Assembly (NCBI RefSeq): GCF_014333615.1
Contig: NZ_JACSCY010000006.1
Span: forward strand, 1 to 64,000
Reading direction: 5' to 3'
DNA length: 64,000 nt
Origin: Hymenobacter citatus
GTDB taxonomy: Bacteria > Bacteroidota > Bacteroidia > Cytophagales > Hymenobacteraceae
Part shown: positions 26,398 to 35,739 of the stretch, piece after piece
Layout: each line of letters begins with the position of its first letter
Numbering within the stretch: position 1 is the stretch's first letter
Notes under the pieces: model-generated
Databases searched by the model: none
Told to the model about the DNA's origin: nothing
Seen by the model: the letters and a program-made list of their open reading frames with translations, nothing else
Position numbers and translations under genes: made by a program

Positions 26398-26820
26398 CTA
26401 GTGTAGCGCTACGTGGGTGAGTGGCGAGGCTTGCTTCTGCAACCACAGGCAGGCCGTGGCTACATCATCGAACGTAGTTACGATGATTGGCTTCACGTGA
26501 ATCAGGATATGCTCCGTGGCGTCGCGGTTGGCAAACAGCCGGGGATACACCCACGCGATGTGTCGCAGCCCGGCCCCTACCAGCTCCTGCAACCACCATG
26601 GGTCCCAGGTCGACAGATCGGCGGAGGTGCTGCTGATGGAAGAGGTGTCGTTTAGCATTTTGCTGCTGGGCTGCTGCCGTAAAGCATCCAACAGCAACAA
26701 GCCCGCTGCCTGAGTCGATTCCTGCGTGTGCACGCCCTGCCATTCGGCGTAGAGCCACTGGTTGATTTCGTCGTAGTAAATGGATATACCCGGCGTGGTG
26801 ACAATCAGACGAAGCGGCAT
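26398..26820 (-). CDS. STAS/SpoIIAA-like protein of unknown role
   Basis: About 140 residues, cytoplasmic. The layout (YYDEINQWLYAEWQGVHTQES near the start, LLLDALRQQ, LNDTSSISS, then a Trp-rich helix) resembles small STAS-like proteins that Bacteroidota encode next to signalling genes, but I cannot name a family with certainty. Start at ATG 26820; a TTG-led extension to 26832 is unlikely. It is convergent with the kinase (29 bp between stops) and divergent from the pump operon. Confidence 0.55.
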   Translation of the reverse strand: MPLRLIVTTPGISIYYDEINQWLYAEWQGVHTQESTQAAGLLLLDALRQQPSSKMLNDTSSISSTSADLSTWDPWWLQELVGAGLRHIAWVYPRLFANRDATEHILIHVKPIIVTTFDDVATACLWLQKQASPLTHVALH

Positions 26821-26990
26821 GAGCAAGAGCAATTAGCACTGGTAAGAACGTACTGATAGTCAGTGTGAGCTGACGAAGCTACTGAATAGAATGAAACTTA
26901 ACGGACCAGCACTATAATTATTCCTATGAATTATAATTCTCTCTTATTTTATTTTACTGATTTTCAATTACTTATTTAAATATTAAGATT

Positions 26991-27029
26991 TCTAATCCGT
27001 TTCTAATCCAACTCTAACATCGGCCTAAT
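26991..27029 (+). promoter_or_regulatory. Four 11-bp-phased direct repeats upstream of the efflux operon
   Basis: TCTAAT (26991), TCTAAT (27002), TCTAAC (27013) and CCTAAT (27024) are spaced by exactly 11 bp. Direct repeats of about one helical turn are the usual target for OmpR/PhoB-type regulators, and one such regulator gene lies 2 kb upstream. They sit just ahead of a -7-like box. That they bind this regulator is inference. Confidence 0.75.
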
Positions 27030-27039
27030 ACCGTCGGAG

Positions 27040-27047
27040 TACACTTG
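27040..27047 (+). promoter_or_regulatory. -7-like promoter box of efflux operon
   Basis: TACACTTG matches the Bacteroidota TAnnTTTG box with one change. No TTTG at the usual -33 distance is seen; the phased repeats occupy that place, which suits an activated promoter. About 25 bp upstream of the ATG at 27072. Confidence 0.55.
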
Positions 27048-27071
27048 CATATCCAATTATCAGAACCGGAT

Positions 27072-28364
27072 ATGTCTCGCTTTCACTCGCTGCTGTTTTT
27101 TCTGTTGTTGCTGATTGGCACTAGCCACGCCGCCCCTCTCCTACCCACGGCGGCCGTGCCCGATACAGCCCAACTTACGCTACCCGAAGCCGAGCAGCGC
27201 TTCACTCAAAACAACCTGCTGCTGCTGGCCCAGCGCTACAATGTGTCGGCGGCGCAGGCGCAGATTCTGCAGGCCCGGCTTTGGGACAACCCTACCCTCT
27301 CGCTGGAGCAAAACACCTACAACCCCAACACGCGGCGTGCCTTCGACGTGACGCGCCGGGGCGAAAGCATTGTGCAGGTGCAGCAGCTGTTTGCCATTGC
27401 CGGACGCCGCAAAGCTGCCGCCAACGTGGCCCAGCAAAATGCTCTGGTAGAGCAGTTCAACCTGGAAGATTTGCTGCGCAACCTCAACTACCAGCTGCGC
27501 ACCACCTTCTTCGATCTGTACTACAAGCAGCAAACCGTTAGCACCTACAACACCGAAATCAGCTCGTTTCAGCGGACGCTGACGGCTTACCAGAACCAGT
27601 ATGATAAGGGCAACATTGCTCTGAAAGAGGTGATTCGGCTGCGGGCTTTCCTATTTGACCTACAATCGGAGCGGCAGGCGCTGCTCTCGGAAATTGCCTC
27701 GCAGGAGTCGGATCTGCGGATTTTGTTGCGCGAGTCATCGGGTACGTACTACCGCCCCGCCGTCAACGATACCCGGTTGCAGGCCTTGTCGCTCACGGGC
27801 TTCTCGGAAGAGCAGCTGGCCGACACCGCCCAAGTGGCCCGTGCCGACCTGCGCGCCCGCCAGGCCGACGTGGAGCAGCAAAACCAGAACCTGCGCCTGC
27901 AACGCGCCCTGGCCGCCCCCGACCTGGCCCTGGGCTACGTGTACGACCGCGCTGGCAGCTACATCCAGAACTACAATGCCCTGACGCTGGGCGTGGCCGT
28001 GCCCATTTTCAACCGCAACCAGGGCAATATCCGCACGGCGCAGGCCCAGATTGAGCAGAGCCGCGCCCAGCGCGACCAGCAGCTGCTCACGGTGCGCAAC
28101 GACGTGCAGGAGGCCTGGCGCCAGGCCCAGCAAACCGATGCGCTTTACCAGACGGCCACCCGCAACATCAGCGACTTTTCGCGCCTGATTCAGGGCATCG
28201 AGCAGAGCTACGCCAAGCGCAACATCACCATCGTGGAGTTTCTGGATTTCTACGAGAGCTACAAGAACAACATCGTGCAGCTCAACCAGTTGCGCGCCGC
28301 CCGCCTGCGGGCGTTCGAGGCGCTTAATTTCTCGGTAGGGCGCCCGGTATTCAACGTCGAATAG
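27072..28364 (+). CDS. TolC-family outer-membrane efflux protein
   Basis: 430 residues. Signal peptide about 1-20. Two long helical hairpin regions with the TolC-like alternating LLLAQRYNVSAAQAQILQARLWDNPTL start and a duplicated C-terminal half (AQVARADLRARQADVEQQNQ). Forms the outer-membrane channel of a CzcCBA-type pump with the next two genes. Start chosen at 27072; the frame opens nine codons earlier. First gene of the pump operon. Confidence 0.9.
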   Translation: MSRFHSLLFFLLLLIGTSHAAPLLPTAAVPDTAQLTLPEAEQRFTQNNLLLLAQRYNVSAAQAQILQARLWDNPTLSLEQNTYNPNTRRAFDVTRRGESIVQVQQLFAIAGRRKAAANVAQQNALVEQFNLEDLLRNLNYQLRTTFFDLYYKQQTVSTYNTEISSFQRTLTAYQNQYDKGNIALKEVIRLRAFLFDLQSERQALLSEIASQESDLRILLRESSGTYYRPAVNDTRLQALSLTGFSEEQLADTAQVARADLRARQADVEQQNQNLRLQRALAAPDLALGYVYDRAGSYIQNYNALTLGVAVPIFNRNQGNIRTAQAQIEQSRAQRDQQLLTVRNDVQEAWRQAQQTDALYQTATRNISDFSRLIQGIEQSYAKRNITIVEFLDFYESYKNNIVQLNQLRAARLRAFEALNFSVGRPVFNVE

Positions 28365-28489
28365 CCTTGGGTTTTTGGTTGGTGGTTTTCGCTTGCGGAA
28401 TCTCTTACTAAACAAGGCAACAAAAACCCAATATCGGCAACCAACAACAAAGGCCTAAAATCAACAACAAAAAACCAGCAACTAACCAT

Positions 28490-29578
28490 ATGAACCGCCT
28501 CCTTTTTCCTACCCTTTTTGTCCTCACGCTGGCGGGCTGCTCCGGTCACGACGAAGCCGAACAGCCGCACAAAGCCGAGGCGGGTTTCTCGCTGTCGGAC
28601 CAGATGTTGCAGGAGCTGAAGATTGACACGGTGCACGCCGAGCCCGTGCGCGACGAGCTGCTGCTAACCGGCCAGATTGCCTCCGACGGCGACAAAACCG
28701 TGAAGGTGTACCCGCTGGTGGGCGGCGTGGTGGAGCAGTTGAGCGTGGAGCTGGGCGACCACGTGACCAAGGGGCAAGTACTGGCCGTGATTCGCAGCGG
28801 TGAAATTGCCGACCTGCAAAACCAGTCCTCTACGGCCGGCTCCGACCTGGACATTGCCCGCAAAAACCTGCAAGTGGCCGAGGATCAGTTTGCCGATGGC
28901 CTAGCCTCGGAGCGCGATGTGACCCTGGCCCGCCAGGAGCTGCGCAAGGCCCAGAGCAACGTGGGCAAATCGCGCAAGCAGCTGAATGTCTACGGTGTAT
29001 CGGCCGACGGCACCTACACGCTACGGGCGCCGATTTCGGGCTTCATCACGGAGAAAAACGTGACTGATCACATGCAGTTCAACGCCGATAACGTGGGCAA
29101 CCTGTTCACAGTCAGCAACCTGGATGATGTGTGGATTATGGCCAACGTGTTTGAGTCGGACATTGCCAAGGTGCACGAAGGCTACACGGCCCAGGTAACT
29201 ACCCTCTCCTACCCCGACAAGGTGTTCACCGGCAAAATCGACAAGGTGTTCAACGTGCTCGACCCCGACTCGAAGGTGATGAAGGTGCGCGTGCGCCTGC
29301 CCAATCCCGGCTACCTGCTCAAGCCCGAGATGTACGCCCAGATCAAGGTGGAAAACACCCAAAACGAGAAGATGCTGGCCGTGCCCGCGCAGTGCGTGGT
29401 CTTCGACAAGGACCGCAACTTCGTGCTGGTGTTCAAGGACCGCAGCCACATCGAAACCCGCGAGGTGAAAGTGGCCAAAACGGTAGGCGACACCAGCTAC
29501 GTGGAATCGGGCCTGCACGACGGCGAGCGAATCATCGCCCAAAACCAGCTATTGGTATACGACGAGTTGAATGATTAA
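28490..29578 (+). CDS. RND efflux periplasmic adaptor (membrane fusion) lipoprotein
   Basis: 362 residues. Lipobox LAGC at about residue 17, then a barrel-sandwich hybrid domain (VKVYPLVGGVVEQLSVELGDHVTKGQ), a helical hairpin (DIARKNLQVAEDQFADGLASERD) and further beta-domains. Connects the TolC channel with the RND pump. CusB/CzcB-like, but without the extra His/Met-rich N-terminal segment that would suggest metal chaperoning. Gap to the previous gene 125 bp, to the next 173 bp. Confidence 0.9.
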   Translation: MNRLLFPTLFVLTLAGCSGHDEAEQPHKAEAGFSLSDQMLQELKIDTVHAEPVRDELLLTGQIASDGDKTVKVYPLVGGVVEQLSVELGDHVTKGQVLAVIRSGEIADLQNQSSTAGSDLDIARKNLQVAEDQFADGLASERDVTLARQELRKAQSNVGKSRKQLNVYGVSADGTYTLRAPISGFITEKNVTDHMQFNADNVGNLFTVSNLDDVWIMANVFESDIAKVHEGYTAQVTTLSYPDKVFTGKIDKVFNVLDPDSKVMKVRVRLPNPGYLLKPEMYAQIKVENTQNEKMLAVPAQCVVFDKDRNFVLVFKDRSHIETREVKVAKTVGDTSYVESGLHDGERIIAQNQLLVYDELND

Positions 29579-29587
29579 CGCGGGAAC

Positions 29588-29722
29588 GTCATGCTGAGCA
29601 TGTTGCGCATCAAGCAAGGGACGCAGCGAAGTCGAAGCATCTCGCGTGCCGCGCTAACCTCAACCGTCAGGAAATTACCGGGCGCACGCGAGATGCTTCG
29701 ACTCCGCTGCGCTCAGCATGAC
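29588..29722. repeat. Palindromic element, family B with left-arm insertion
   Basis: Arms GTCATGCTGAGC ... GCTCAGCATGAC with AGATGCTTCGACTCCGCTGC on the right. The left arm contains an insertion GCATGTTGCGCATCAAGC like that in the family A element at 13980. Lies between the adaptor and pump genes within the operon. Confidence 0.88.
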
Positions 29723-29751
29723 TGCCTAAAATAAGTCCCCAAGATCCCAAC

Positions 29752-32700
29752 ATGAACAAGTTCATCCAAGGCATCATTGCCTTTTCGCTGAAGAACCGCG
29801 GCTTCATCTTTTTGCTGACGCTGCTGGCCATTGTGGCCGGGGTGGTGAGCTACCGCAACACGCCCATTGAGGCATTTCCGGACGTCACGAACACCGAAAT
29901 TACCATCATCACGCAGTGGCCCGGCCGCTCGGCCGAGGAGATTGAGAAGTTTGTGACGGCCCCGGTGGAAATTGCCCTGAACCCGGTGCAGAAGAAAACC
30001 AGCATCCGCAGCACTACCCTCTTCGGGTTGTCGGTGGTGAAGGTGATTTTCGATGACGGCGTGGACGATGCCTTCGCCCGCGTGCAGGTCAACAACATGC
30101 TGCAAGACGTAGACCTGCCCGAAGGCGTGGACCCCGAGGTGCAGCCGCCCTACGGCCCTACCGGCGAAATCTTCCGCTACACCCTCGACAGCAAAAGCAA
30201 AACCGTGCGCGAGCTGAAAACCCTGCAAGACTGGGTGATTGAGCGTAACCTGAAAGCCGTACCCGGCGTGGCCGACGTGAACAGCTTTGGCGGCGAGGTG
30301 AAGGATTACGAAATCAGCGTGAACCCCAGCAAGCTCCAGGATTTCGGCATCTCGCCGCTGGACCTCTACAACGCCATTCAGCGCAGCAACATCAACGTGG
30401 GCGGCGACGTGATAAACGCCGGCCAGCAGAACTTTGTGGTGCGCGGCATCGGCCTACTCAACAACATTTCCGACATCAACAACACCGTTATCAAGAACGT
30501 GAACGGGGTAGGGATTCTGGTGAAGGATGTGGCCATCGTGCACGAGTCGGCCCTACCCAAGCTGGGCAAGGTAGGCCGCAACTACGACGACAACATGGTG
30601 GAAGGCATTGTGGTGATGCGCAAGGGCGAAAACCCCTCACAGGTGATTGCCGCCCTCAAAGCCAAGGTGACCGAGCTGAACGAGAAAATCCTCCCCTCCG
30701 ACGTGAAGATCAAGACCTTCTACGACCGGCAGCAACTCATCGACTTCTCCACCGAAACTGTGATTCACAACCTGCTGGAAGGCATTATTCTGGTCACGGT
30801 TATCGTGTTCGTGTTCATGGCCGACTGGCGCACCACGGTGATTGTGTCGGTGATTATTCCGCTGGCGTTGCTGTTTGCCTTCATCTGCCTGCGGCTGAAG
30901 GGCATGAGTGCCAACCTGCTCTCGATGGGCGCCATCGACTTCGGTATCATCATCGATGGGGCCGTGGTGATGGTGGAAGGGCTCTTTGTGGCCCTCGACC
31001 ATAAAGCCCACGAGGTAGGGATGGAGCGCTTCAACAAGCTCTCGAAGCTGGGCCTGATTAAGAAGTCGGGCCGGGAGATGGGCAAGTCGATTTTCTTCGC
31101 CAAGGCCATCATTATCACGGCCCTCCTACCCATCTTTTCCTTCGAGAAGGTAGAAGGCAAGGTGTTTTCGCCCCTGGCTTGGACGCTCGGCTTTGCCCTG
31201 CTTGGGGCGCTCATTTTCACGCTGACGCTGGTGCCGGTGCTAGCTTCGCTGCTGCTCAAAAAGAACGTGCGCGAGAAGGACAACTTCTTCGTGCGCGGCA
31301 TCAACCGCGGGGCGCAGCGCTTTTTCGCCTTCACCTACGCTCGCAAAACGGCCAGCTTAGTGGTGGCTGCGGTGGTGGTAGTGGTGGGCATGGGCGCGTT
31401 CCACTTCCTGGGCTCGGAGTTCCTACCCGAGCTGAACGAAGGCTCTATCTATGTGCGGGCGCAGCTGCCGCTGAGCATTTCGCTGGACGAATCGAATAAG
31501 CTTTGCAACGAGATGCGGCGGGTGTTCCTGAGCTTTCCGGAGGTAGGCGATGTGGTGAGCCAGACCGGCCGCCCCAACGACGGCACCGACCCCACGGGCT
31601 TCTACAACAACGAGTTTCTGGTGCAGCTGAAGCACACGCCCGAGGTAGAGGCCGAGATGAAGCACAAGGACAAGCGCGAGGCCCTGATTGAGCACATGAA
31701 GGAGAAGCTGGCCCGCTTCCCCGGCGTCGATTTCAACTTCTCCCAGCCCATCACCGACAACGTGGAAGAAGCCGCTTCGGGCGTGAAAGGCTCTATTGCC
31801 GTGAAAATCTACGGCACCGACCTGAAGCTAATGGAAGCCAAAGCCCGCCAGGTCTACGACGTGCTCAAGGACATCAAAGGCATCGACGACCTGGGCGCGT
31901 TGCGCAACATCGGACAGCCCGAGCTGCACGTGGAGCTGGACGAGCGGCGCATGGCCCAGTACGGCGTGAGCAAAGCCGACGCCAACGCAGTGCTGGAAAT
32001 GGCCGTGGGCGGCAAGCAGGCCACCCAGATGTACGAGGGCGAGCGGAAATTCCCGATTGTGGTGCGCTACGAGGAAGGCTTCCGCCAGTCGCCTACCCAG
32101 ATTGCGGCCCTGATGGTGCCCACCATGAACGGCAACAGCGTGCCGCTGTCGGAAATTGCCACCGTCTCGGACGTAAACGGCCCCTCGCTCATCTACCGCG
32201 ACGACAACAAGCGCTTCTCGGCCGTGAAGTTCTCTATCCGCGGCCGCGACATGGGTAGCACCATCGAGGAAGCCCAGCGCAAGGTAGATGCCGTGGTGAG
32301 CCTACCCAAAGGCTACAGCATGAAGTGGACCGGCGACTTTGAAAACCAGCGCCGCGCCACCCAGCGCCTCACGCAGGTGGTGCCCATCTCGCTGGCGCTG
32401 ATTTTCTTCATCCTGTTCATCCTGTTCGGCAACCTGAAAGACGCCGGGTTGGTACTCCTGAATGTACCGTTTGCCATCATCGGCGGCATTGCCATGCTGC
32501 TCATCACGCACACCAACTTCAGCATCTCGGCCGGTATTGGCTTCATTGCCCTGTTCGGTATCTGTATCCAGAATGGCGTGATTCTGATTTCGGTGTTCAA
32601 GCAGAACATGCTGAAAAAGATGAGCCTCGACGACAGCATCCACGAAGGCGTGACCAGCCGCGTGCGCCCCGTAGTGATGACGGCCCTGATGGCCACCATC

Positions 32701-32916
32701 GGCCTGATGCCGGCGGCTATCAGCACCGGCATCGGCTCCGAAACCTCGAAGCCCCTGGCGATTGTGGTGATTGGTGGTCTGATTACGGGCACCATCCTCA
32801 CGCTGTTCATCTTCCCGCTGGTGTTTGAGCGCGCCTACCGCGCCGAGCACACCCACTACGGCGACGACCCGGCGCTGCGCCAGCACAGCCACAAGCCCGT
32901 GCTGGTGGGGGCATAA
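29752..32916 (+). CDS. Heavy-metal efflux RND pump (CzcA/CusA family)
   Basis: 1054 residues with the 12-helix RND layout: N-terminal helix (about 14-32), first periplasmic domain, helices around 340-500, second periplasmic domain and a C-terminal helix set. The transmembrane motif DFGIIIDGAVVMVE (with two acidic residues) matches the zinc/cobalt/cadmium-type pumps; CusA-like Cu/Ag pumps have a different sequence there. Substrate is therefore probably a divalent metal. It completes the TolC-adaptor-pump operon. A perfect terminator follows. Confidence 0.92.
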   Translation: MNKFIQGIIAFSLKNRGFIFLLTLLAIVAGVVSYRNTPIEAFPDVTNTEITIITQWPGRSAEEIEKFVTAPVEIALNPVQKKTSIRSTTLFGLSVVKVIFDDGVDDAFARVQVNNMLQDVDLPEGVDPEVQPPYGPTGEIFRYTLDSKSKTVRELKTLQDWVIERNLKAVPGVADVNSFGGEVKDYEISVNPSKLQDFGISPLDLYNAIQRSNINVGGDVINAGQQNFVVRGIGLLNNISDINNTVIKNVNGVGILVKDVAIVHESALPKLGKVGRNYDDNMVEGIVVMRKGENPSQVIAALKAKVTELNEKILPSDVKIKTFYDRQQLIDFSTETVIHNLLEGIILVTVIVFVFMADWRTTVIVSVIIPLALLFAFICLRLKGMSANLLSMGAIDFGIIIDGAVVMVEGLFVALDHKAHEVGMERFNKLSKLGLIKKSGREMGKSIFFAKAIIITALLPIFSFEKVEGKVFSPLAWTLGFALLGALIFTLTLVPVLASLLLKKNVREKDNFFVRGINRGAQRFFAFTYARKTASLVVAAVVVVVGMGAFHFLGSEFLPELNEGSIYVRAQLPLSISLDESNKLCNEMRRVFLSFPEVGDVVSQTGRPNDGTDPTGFYNNEFLVQLKHTPEVEAEMKHKDKREALIEHMKEKLARFPGVDFNFSQPITDNVEEAASGVKGSIAVKIYGTDLKLMEAKARQVYDVLKDIKGIDDLGALRNIGQPELHVELDERRMAQYGVSKADANAVLEMAVGGKQATQMYEGERKFPIVVRYEEGFRQSPTQIAALMVPTMNGNSVPLSEIATVSDVNGPSLIYRDDNKRFSAVKFSIRGRDMGSTIEEAQRKVDAVVSLPKGYSMKWTGDFENQRRATQRLTQVVPISLALIFFILFILFGNLKDAGLVLLNVPFAIIGGIAMLLITHTNFSISAGIGFIALFGICIQNGVILISVFKQNMLKKMSLDDSIHEGVTSRVRPVVMTALMATIGLMPAAISTGIGSETSKPLAIVVIGGLITGTILTLFIFPLVFERAYRAEHTHYGDDPALRQHSHKPVLVGA

Positions 32917-32924
32917 AGTCCACT

Positions 32925-32972
32925 AATAACACGAAACCCCAGCACCGGAAGGCGCTGGGGTTTCGTGTTATT
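32925..32972. terminator. Strong intrinsic terminator
   Basis: Perfect 19-bp stem, AATAACACGAAACCCCAGC with GCTGGGGTTTCGTGTTATT, loop of 10 bases. It lies between the convergent pump gene and GH43 gene and can serve both. Confidence 0.93.
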
Positions 32973-32985
32973 GGGCGGTAATGAG

Positions 32986-34074
32986 CTATTCGCCGCTGGG
33001 TACGGGTAGGGCCGTGCCTACGGCCACGGGCGTGCCAAAATCGGGCATGCCGTCGCTTTTCCAGGTGAAGGGTTGCATGCGGGGCGTGCGTGAGTTGCTG
33101 CACCCCTGGCCCGTCATGGGGTTGGCGTGGTAGATTATCCAATCCTGGGTGCCGTCTTTCGATTTGAAGAAGCCGTTGTGGCCGGGGCCGTATGCCTGGT
33201 TGGCGGGGTTCTTCGTGAAAACCGGGGTAGCCGTTTTAGTCCAGGAATCGGGCTTGAGCGGGTCGGCGGTGCTGGAGGCCGTGAGTAGGCCCAAGGCGTA
33301 ATCGTCGGTGCTGCAATGGCTGGCCGAATACACGATGAAGGTTTTGTCGCCGTGGTGCAGGGCTTCGGGTCCTTCGTTTACGAAGGGGTAGCCGGTTTTT
33401 TCCCAGCCGTAGGTAGGCTGCGAAATCTCCACCCGCTCGCCGGCGAGGGCCGTGGGGCTGCGCATTTTGGCGATGTACAGGCGCTGGGTTTCGTTTTCTA
33501 CCCCACCGCCAAAGTCCTTGTGGCCCGACCAGATAAAGTAGCGCTGGCCGTTTTGTTCTAGCACGGTGCCATCAATGGCCCACTTATCGTCGGAGGTGGC
33601 TACTTTGCCTACCAACGTCCAGGTGCCGGTGGTAGGGTCGGCGGCGGAGTTTTCCAGCACCCAGGTGCGGTGGCCGCCGCAGCACATGGGGTCGGCGCTG
33701 AAGTACACGTACCACTTACCGTCGAAGAAATAGATTTCCGGCGCCCAAATGTCGCGGTAGCTGCCGTTGGGCGTCCAAATCACCTTTTCTGGGGCCGAGC
33801 CTACCTCCGACATCTTCGCGGTTTTGCGCAGGCGCAGGTCGCCGCCGGAGGTGCTCATGTAGTAATAGAAACCGTCTTTCTGATACACCCACGGATCGGG
33901 GCCAGAATTGAGCAGCGGGTTTTTGAAGGTAGCCGCTCCGGTAGTAGGCGGCGTAACGGGCGGGAGGATAGGCGGCGCAGGCGCAGGGTCCGACGACGAA
34001 CCGCCCCCGCAGGCCAGGACGACCAGCAACATACCAGTCACCAGCAACCGACGAGTAAGAATAGCTGCGAACAT
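32986..34074 (-). CDS. Glycoside hydrolase family 43 lipoprotein
   Basis: 362 residues, a surface or periplasmic lipoprotein (signal ending in VLAC, Cys22), Pro/Ala linker, then a GH43-type five-bladed propeller. Catalytic-type residues: Asp60 in GPDPW, Asp in WAIDGTV, Glu in NEGPEAL. GH43 members of this type hydrolyse arabinan or arabino-/galacto-side chains. It follows susC and susD in the same orientation (72-bp gap from susD) and is the last gene of that operon. Paralogues lie at 44437 and 46855. Confidence 0.9.
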   Translation of the reverse strand: MFAAILTRRLLVTGMLLVVLACGGGSSSDPAPAPPILPPVTPPTTGAATFKNPLLNSGPDPWVYQKDGFYYYMSTSGGDLRLRKTAKMSEVGSAPEKVIWTPNGSYRDIWAPEIYFFDGKWYVYFSADPMCCGGHRTWVLENSAADPTTGTWTLVGKVATSDDKWAIDGTVLEQNGQRYFIWSGHKDFGGGVENETQRLYIAKMRSPTALAGERVEISQPTYGWEKTGYPFVNEGPEALHHGDKTFIVYSASHCSTDDYALGLLTASSTADPLKPDSWTKTATPVFTKNPANQAYGPGHNGFFKSKDGTQDWIIYHANPMTGQGCSNSRTPRMQPFTWKSDGMPDFGTPVAVGTALPVPSGE

Positions 34075-34146
34075 AGAAAAGAAGATAGAAGGATGGAGTA
34101 GAAAAAAGCCGCCGCACCGTGGCAGGCGCGGCGGCTCTCTGTGTTA

Positions 34147-35703
34147 CTATTGCCAGCCGGGATTTTGCGTTAGACCAGCCGCGTCGATATCAACTTGCGG
34201 GATGGGTAGCAGGTTGCTCTTGCCAACTACAAAGTTGTTGAAATCGGCATCGCGGGCTTTCAGCTGATCCACTGTGCTCTGGCTATTCAGCAGGTTCCAG
34301 CGCTTTAAATCAAACCAACGCAGTCCTTCGCCGGTCAGTTCGGTTACGCGCTCGTGCATAATCTGCGTGCGTAAGCTAGTCTGGTCGAAGCTGCCGCTTG
34401 TGAGCGGCGCCAGGGTAGCGCGGCTCCGCACGCGGTTGATTAGCGGAATGGCGTTAGCGGTCTGACCTTGCTCGTTCAGGGCTTCGGCTTGCAACAGCAG
34501 CACATCGGCAAAGCGCATCACGCGGTGGTTGATGGGCGAGTCGAAGTTCTCGAAATTACGATAGTAGTCGGTCTGGTACTTGCGCCAGTACACGCGGGTA
34601 AGGTTGCGCCTATCGTTTTTGTCATAGCGCGTGAAGAACCCTACCCCATACACCAGCGTGTCGCCATCAACTGGTAGGGCAGTAGAGAATTGGCGTCGAT
34701 TATAGAATACAGTAGCGGCCAAGCGCGGGTCGCGGGTACCAGCCGTAGTCCCTTCCTTCAGAAATTCCGTTACCACCCAGGGCCGTACCTCCCCATCTAC
34801 GAAACCGCCGGCATCGGGCGCACCCCAGAACTGGGACCGTTGCCCTCCCTCCGACGAGGTAGCGTCGTCGCCGTCGTTGCCGCCTTGCTTGGCGTCGGAG
34901 AACTGCACCTCAAAAATAGATTCTGAGTTGTTCTCCGTTGTGTGCCGGAAGTTGTCGGTGTAGGTATTAGTGAGTGAGTACTGATTGGAATTAATCACCT
35001 CCGCAAACTGGGCCGATGCATCGGCCCAGCGGCGGTTTTGCATATAGGCTTTGCCCAGCAGTGTAGCCGCTGCGTTGCGGGTAGCCCGGCCAATATCTGT
35101 ACCGGTATACGAAACATCGAGGTCGGGTTTGGCGGCTAGCAGGTCGGCGTACACCTGGTTCCATACGGCCTCTTCGGTACCCTGGGTAGGCCGGTAATCC
35201 AGCGTGGAGGGCTCCAGCGCCAGGGGCACATTGCCATAGAGCGATACCAGATTGAAGTAGAACAAAGCGCGCAGGAAACGGGCTTCAGCAATTACCCGTG
35301 CTTTCAGCTTTGCATCCATCTCAATGGCGGGCACATTGGTAATCACTTGGTTGCAGCGCCAGATAGCGCGGTAACCGTCGCGCCACAGGTTCTGCGACAC
35401 CTCAAAGTTGTAGTTAACCTGCGTGAACTTGGTGAAGTCGGCCAGTTCGCCCCAGGGGCTCTGGCTGAAGCCATCGTCAGAGCGCAGATCATAAGCAAAA
35501 TTGTACCAGCGGCGGTAGGTACCCAGTTGTTGCAGGCCGCTATAGCAGGCATTCACGCCCTGCACGGCATCGGCACTGGTAGCCCAAAAGGAGGCTGTGG
35601 TCGGCTGGTTAGGGTTTACCTGTTCAAGCAGGTCTTTTTCGCAGGCAGTGGTTAGCAGTAAGGTGCTCGCCAGCGCGGTTATTTTAAAGAAAGGATATTT
35701 CAT
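34147..35703 (-). CDS. SusD/RagB-family nutrient-binding lipoprotein
   Basis: 518 residues. Lipobox TTAC at Cys21, then helical TPR-type SusD fold (SADAVQGVNACYSGLQQLGTYR, RARVIAEARFLRALFYFNLVSLYGNVPL) and the C-terminal half with NRVRSRATLAPL and MHERVTELTGEGLRWFDLKRW. It sits on the outer membrane above the SusC barrel and captures oligosaccharides. Directly after susC (36 bp), in the classical pair. Confidence 0.95.
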   Translation of the reverse strand: MKYPFFKITALASTLLLTTACEKDLLEQVNPNQPTTASFWATSADAVQGVNACYSGLQQLGTYRRWYNFAYDLRSDDGFSQSPWGELADFTKFTQVNYNFEVSQNLWRDGYRAIWRCNQVITNVPAIEMDAKLKARVIAEARFLRALFYFNLVSLYGNVPLALEPSTLDYRPTQGTEEAVWNQVYADLLAAKPDLDVSYTGTDIGRATRNAAATLLGKAYMQNRRWADASAQFAEVINSNQYSLTNTYTDNFRHTTENNSESIFEVQFSDAKQGGNDGDDATSSEGGQRSQFWGAPDAGGFVDGEVRPWVVTEFLKEGTTAGTRDPRLAATVFYNRRQFSTALPVDGDTLVYGVGFFTRYDKNDRRNLTRVYWRKYQTDYYRNFENFDSPINHRVMRFADVLLLQAEALNEQGQTANAIPLINRVRSRATLAPLTSGSFDQTSLRTQIMHERVTELTGEGLRWFDLKRWNLLNSQSTVDQLKARDADFNNFVVGKSNLLPIPQVDIDAAGLTQNPGWQ

Positions 35704-35739
35704 GACAAAGTAGAGGCGAATAGGAATGAAACGACGCGC

